A stretch of DNA of 36,112 nt, from assembly GCA_028691965.1 (NCBI GenBank), contig JAQUYE010000024.1:1-36112 (forward strand), given 5' to 3'. Positions 34,526-36,112 of this stretch are shown piece by piece. The notes under the pieces are model-generated. The model had not been told where the DNA came from. It did no database searches and saw nothing but the letters and a program-made list of their open reading frames with translations. The stretch's first letter is position 1. The number at the start of each line of letters is the position of its first letter. This stretch comes from Paludibacter sp. GTDB lineage: Bacteria; Bacteroidota; Bacteroidia; Bacteroidales; Paludibacteraceae. The position numbers and the translations under genes are program-made.

Positions 34526-35143
34526 TTATTTAAGCAGTTTTAATCCACTAAGCGCCGATTCGTCGTTTTTCCGTAATGTGAGAGCATGCTGAAAAAGTAT
34601 TCGTGCTTCAGCTGTTTTACCGAGGTTGAGTTTTGTCCATGCCAGCATAATTACAGAGTCGTAGTCGAGCGGATAGAGGTTGACAACCTTCTCGAAAAGT
34701 CTTGCAGCCGCCATGTACTCTTTGCGGTTGTAATGGATAACTCCCAGCCAGTAGCTGGCAACGGTATTTTGAGGATCGATCTTTAATATCTCCTGGTACT
34801 GCAGTTTTACCTGGTCCCAGTTGGACGTTGCACTCAGGGGCTTAACAAGTCCGAAACGTGCTTCGATCGAATAAGGTTTCAGGCGAATAGCCATGCGGTA
34901 AAACTTTTCCGATTTAACTTGTTGTCGGGCCAGGTAATACAACCATCCCAGTCGCAGGTTAATAAAGTAATCGTCGACTTTATATACCGGCATCAGCTCA
35001 TTGATTGCCTGGGCGTATTTACCATTTGTTTCTGCCTCGTAGCTGTTGTAAAACGCATTTTGCCAGTTGGTGGTCGACTGAGCTACCAGAGTTCCGGTAA
35101 TCAGTAATAGCATACCGAAGATAATTTTTTTTACATTTTCCAT
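34526..35143 (-). CDS. Exported TPR-repeat protein
   Basis: This 205-residue protein starts with a signal peptide (basic MENVKK, hydrophobic core about 7-20, likely cut after LVAQ), so it acts in the periplasm. There is no lipobox Cys. The rest is TPR-like helical repeats: pairs with the W-LG-Y and A-F-P spacing, for example VASYWLGVIHYNRKEYMAAA then RLFEKVVNLYPLD near 128-160. TPRs bind other proteins. The gene overlaps the beta-barrel protein gene upstream by 13 bases, so the two products probably work together, perhaps as a periplasmic adaptor for the barrel. I do not recognise a specific function. Confidence 0.85.
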   Translation of the reverse strand: MENVKKIIFGMLLLITGTLVAQSTTNWQNAFYNSYEAETNGKYAQAINELMPVYKVDDYFINLRLGWLYYLARQQVKSEKFYRMAIRLKPYSIEARFGLVKPLSATSNWDQVKLQYQEILKIDPQNTVASYWLGVIHYNRKEYMAAARLFEKVVNLYPLDYDSVIMLAWTKLNLGKTAEARILFQHALTLRKNDESALSGLKLLK

Positions 35144-36112
35144 TGGATTCCCCCTGTTATTCCGTGTTGTTTATAATATTCATCCCACATTACGAGGTGT
35201 TTTTTTTCTACCCCATAGTGCAAAGTAAGTGCCAGGTTCTTCATCAGATAGGCAGTGATCGATCCTCCTGTCTTAACTACAACAGGAACAAGTGAATTAT
35301 AAAAATAGAGTCCGTCATTGGCCACAAAGTACCGCTGATCACCCCATGTCGTCGATCCTTCTATCCACAACCGCCCTTTCAGAAATCCTACACCTGCTGT
35401 TTGATTGAAAACAATGTGCGGGTAATTGTATTCTTCCAGTGTATTATAATCGGTACCGGTTTCGTTCATCCTGTAGAGCGAACTTTTAAGATACACCGGC
35501 AATCGGCCTGAGAATCCGGTTCCAAGGTGGATACCCCACTGATTGACCTGTAAATAATCAGTTGTAAAATGATGATAGCTACCTGCCAGGTCGAATCGGT
35601 GCCAGTTATAATTTAGTTTAGCTGAAAAACTATTGCCCGGAGTATAAAAGGTGTCAGGGTGCACTACTGAGCGTGTCCCCACATAACGATATCCCCCGGT
35701 AAAGTTGAGCGTGCTGGTTGCTTGCCAGCTTAGAAAGGCGCTGTATTCGAGCTGATTGGTGTTGTTGCCATAGTCGTATTCTTGTTGGAAGCCCGACAAT
35801 GACTGATAGAGCGATAGTCGGTAAGTAGGTAGTGTTAGAAGACCTATGCGACGGAAATGGGCATCTTCACGAAGGTCGTTTTCCCGAAAAAACAACTCCG
35901 GGCGTTTAAAACTATACTCTGCATCCATGCTGTACAAGGCATGAAAGGCTTTTACCTGATTATACGATCGGGTGGGTTCGCTTAATTTACCTGCATGAAG
36001 TCGTGCGGCAAGGAGATGACCGGTATGGAGGTAATTGTAATAGAGGTATAAATGAGTTATCTCGTCTTCGCTATCGTAGCTGAGAGCATTCAGGTAGTGC
36101 TTTTTACTGCGG
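35131..36112 (-). CDS. Probable outer-membrane beta-barrel protein (C-terminal part)
   Basis: The frame is open to the window end, so the N terminus is missing; 326 residues are visible. The sequence is rich in alternating aromatic and polar residues with Gly and Tyr, for example LNFTGGYRYVGTRS, FSAKLNYNWHRFDLAGSYHH and LALTLHYGVEKKHLVM, which is the pattern of antiparallel barrel strands. It ends GITGGIQWKM, a strand-like end although the last residue is Met and not aromatic. The first 60 or so residues look more like a helical domain (NALSYDSEDEITHLYLYYNY). No TonB plug or SusC mark is visible in this part. A TTG at 35937 is not a credible start because the frame continues upstream. Function unknown. 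Confidence 0.7.
   Translation of the reverse strand, partial: RSKKHYLNALSYDSEDEITHLYLYYNYLHTGHLLAARLHAGKLSEPTRSYNQVKAFHALYSMDAEYSFKRPELFFRENDLREDAHFRRIGLLTLPTYRLSLYQSLSGFQQEYDYGNNTNQLEYSAFLSWQATSTLNFTGGYRYVGTRSVVHPDTFYTPGNSFSAKLNYNWHRFDLAGSYHHFTTDYLQVNQWGIHLGTGFSGRLPVYLKSSLYRMNETGTDYNTLEEYNYPHIVFNQTAGVGFLKGRLWIEGSTTWGDQRYFVANDGLYFYNSLVPVVVKTGGSITAYLMKNLALTLHYGVEKKHLVMWDEYYKQHGITGGIQWKM

Overview
The window comes from a member of the Bacteroidota, most likely Bacteroidales. Several start regions carry the group's promoter form (TTTG, about 19 bases, then TAnnTTTG). Shine-Dalgarno sequences are rare, an RprX/RprY-type two-component pair is present, and L36 and S14 are the zinc-free forms. The genus cannot be fixed from this sequence.

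Region 1 (1-9843) holds the 3' end of rpoC and its terminator, then manC, a small tail-anchored membrane protein and mutL. A convergent gap carries an array of 22-bp palindromic repeats. After it come rprY and rprX on the minus strand, and a three-gene plus-strand operon: an LplT-like MFS carrier, a DAACS/SDF symporter and an AraC-type regulator. In Bacteroides, as I recall, rpoC and rpsL lie almost side by side; here about 9.7 kb separates them.

Region 2 (9888-28201) is the fused str-S10-spc-alpha cluster. It starts at a clear promoter before rpsL and runs through fusA, the S10 and spc genes, secY, map, infA, rpmJ, rpsM, rpsK, rpsD, rpoA and rplQ. It ends at a perfect 19-bp bidirectional terminator. 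Four gaps inside it hold hairpins (rpsL-rpsG, fusA-rpsJ, rpsN-rpsH, rpsK-rpsD) that could control expression within the operon.

Region 3 (28222-33026, minus strand) is the most unusual part. It is a compact five-gene operon: a six-TM histidine kinase, a stand-alone B12-binding protein, a PAS histidine kinase, a two-TM histidine kinase and a receiver-only response regulator. The B12-binding protein has the Wx9EH signature of CarH-type adenosylcobalamin photoreceptors and an ExHxxG cobalamin-ligand motif, but no DNA-binding domain. I infer a light- or B12-sensing phosphorelay in which the sensor acts through partner kinases.

Region 4 (33123-36112, minus strand) holds a class I PLP aminotransferase with its own terminator, an exported TPR protein, and the C-terminal part of a probable outer-membrane beta-barrel protein cut by the window edge.
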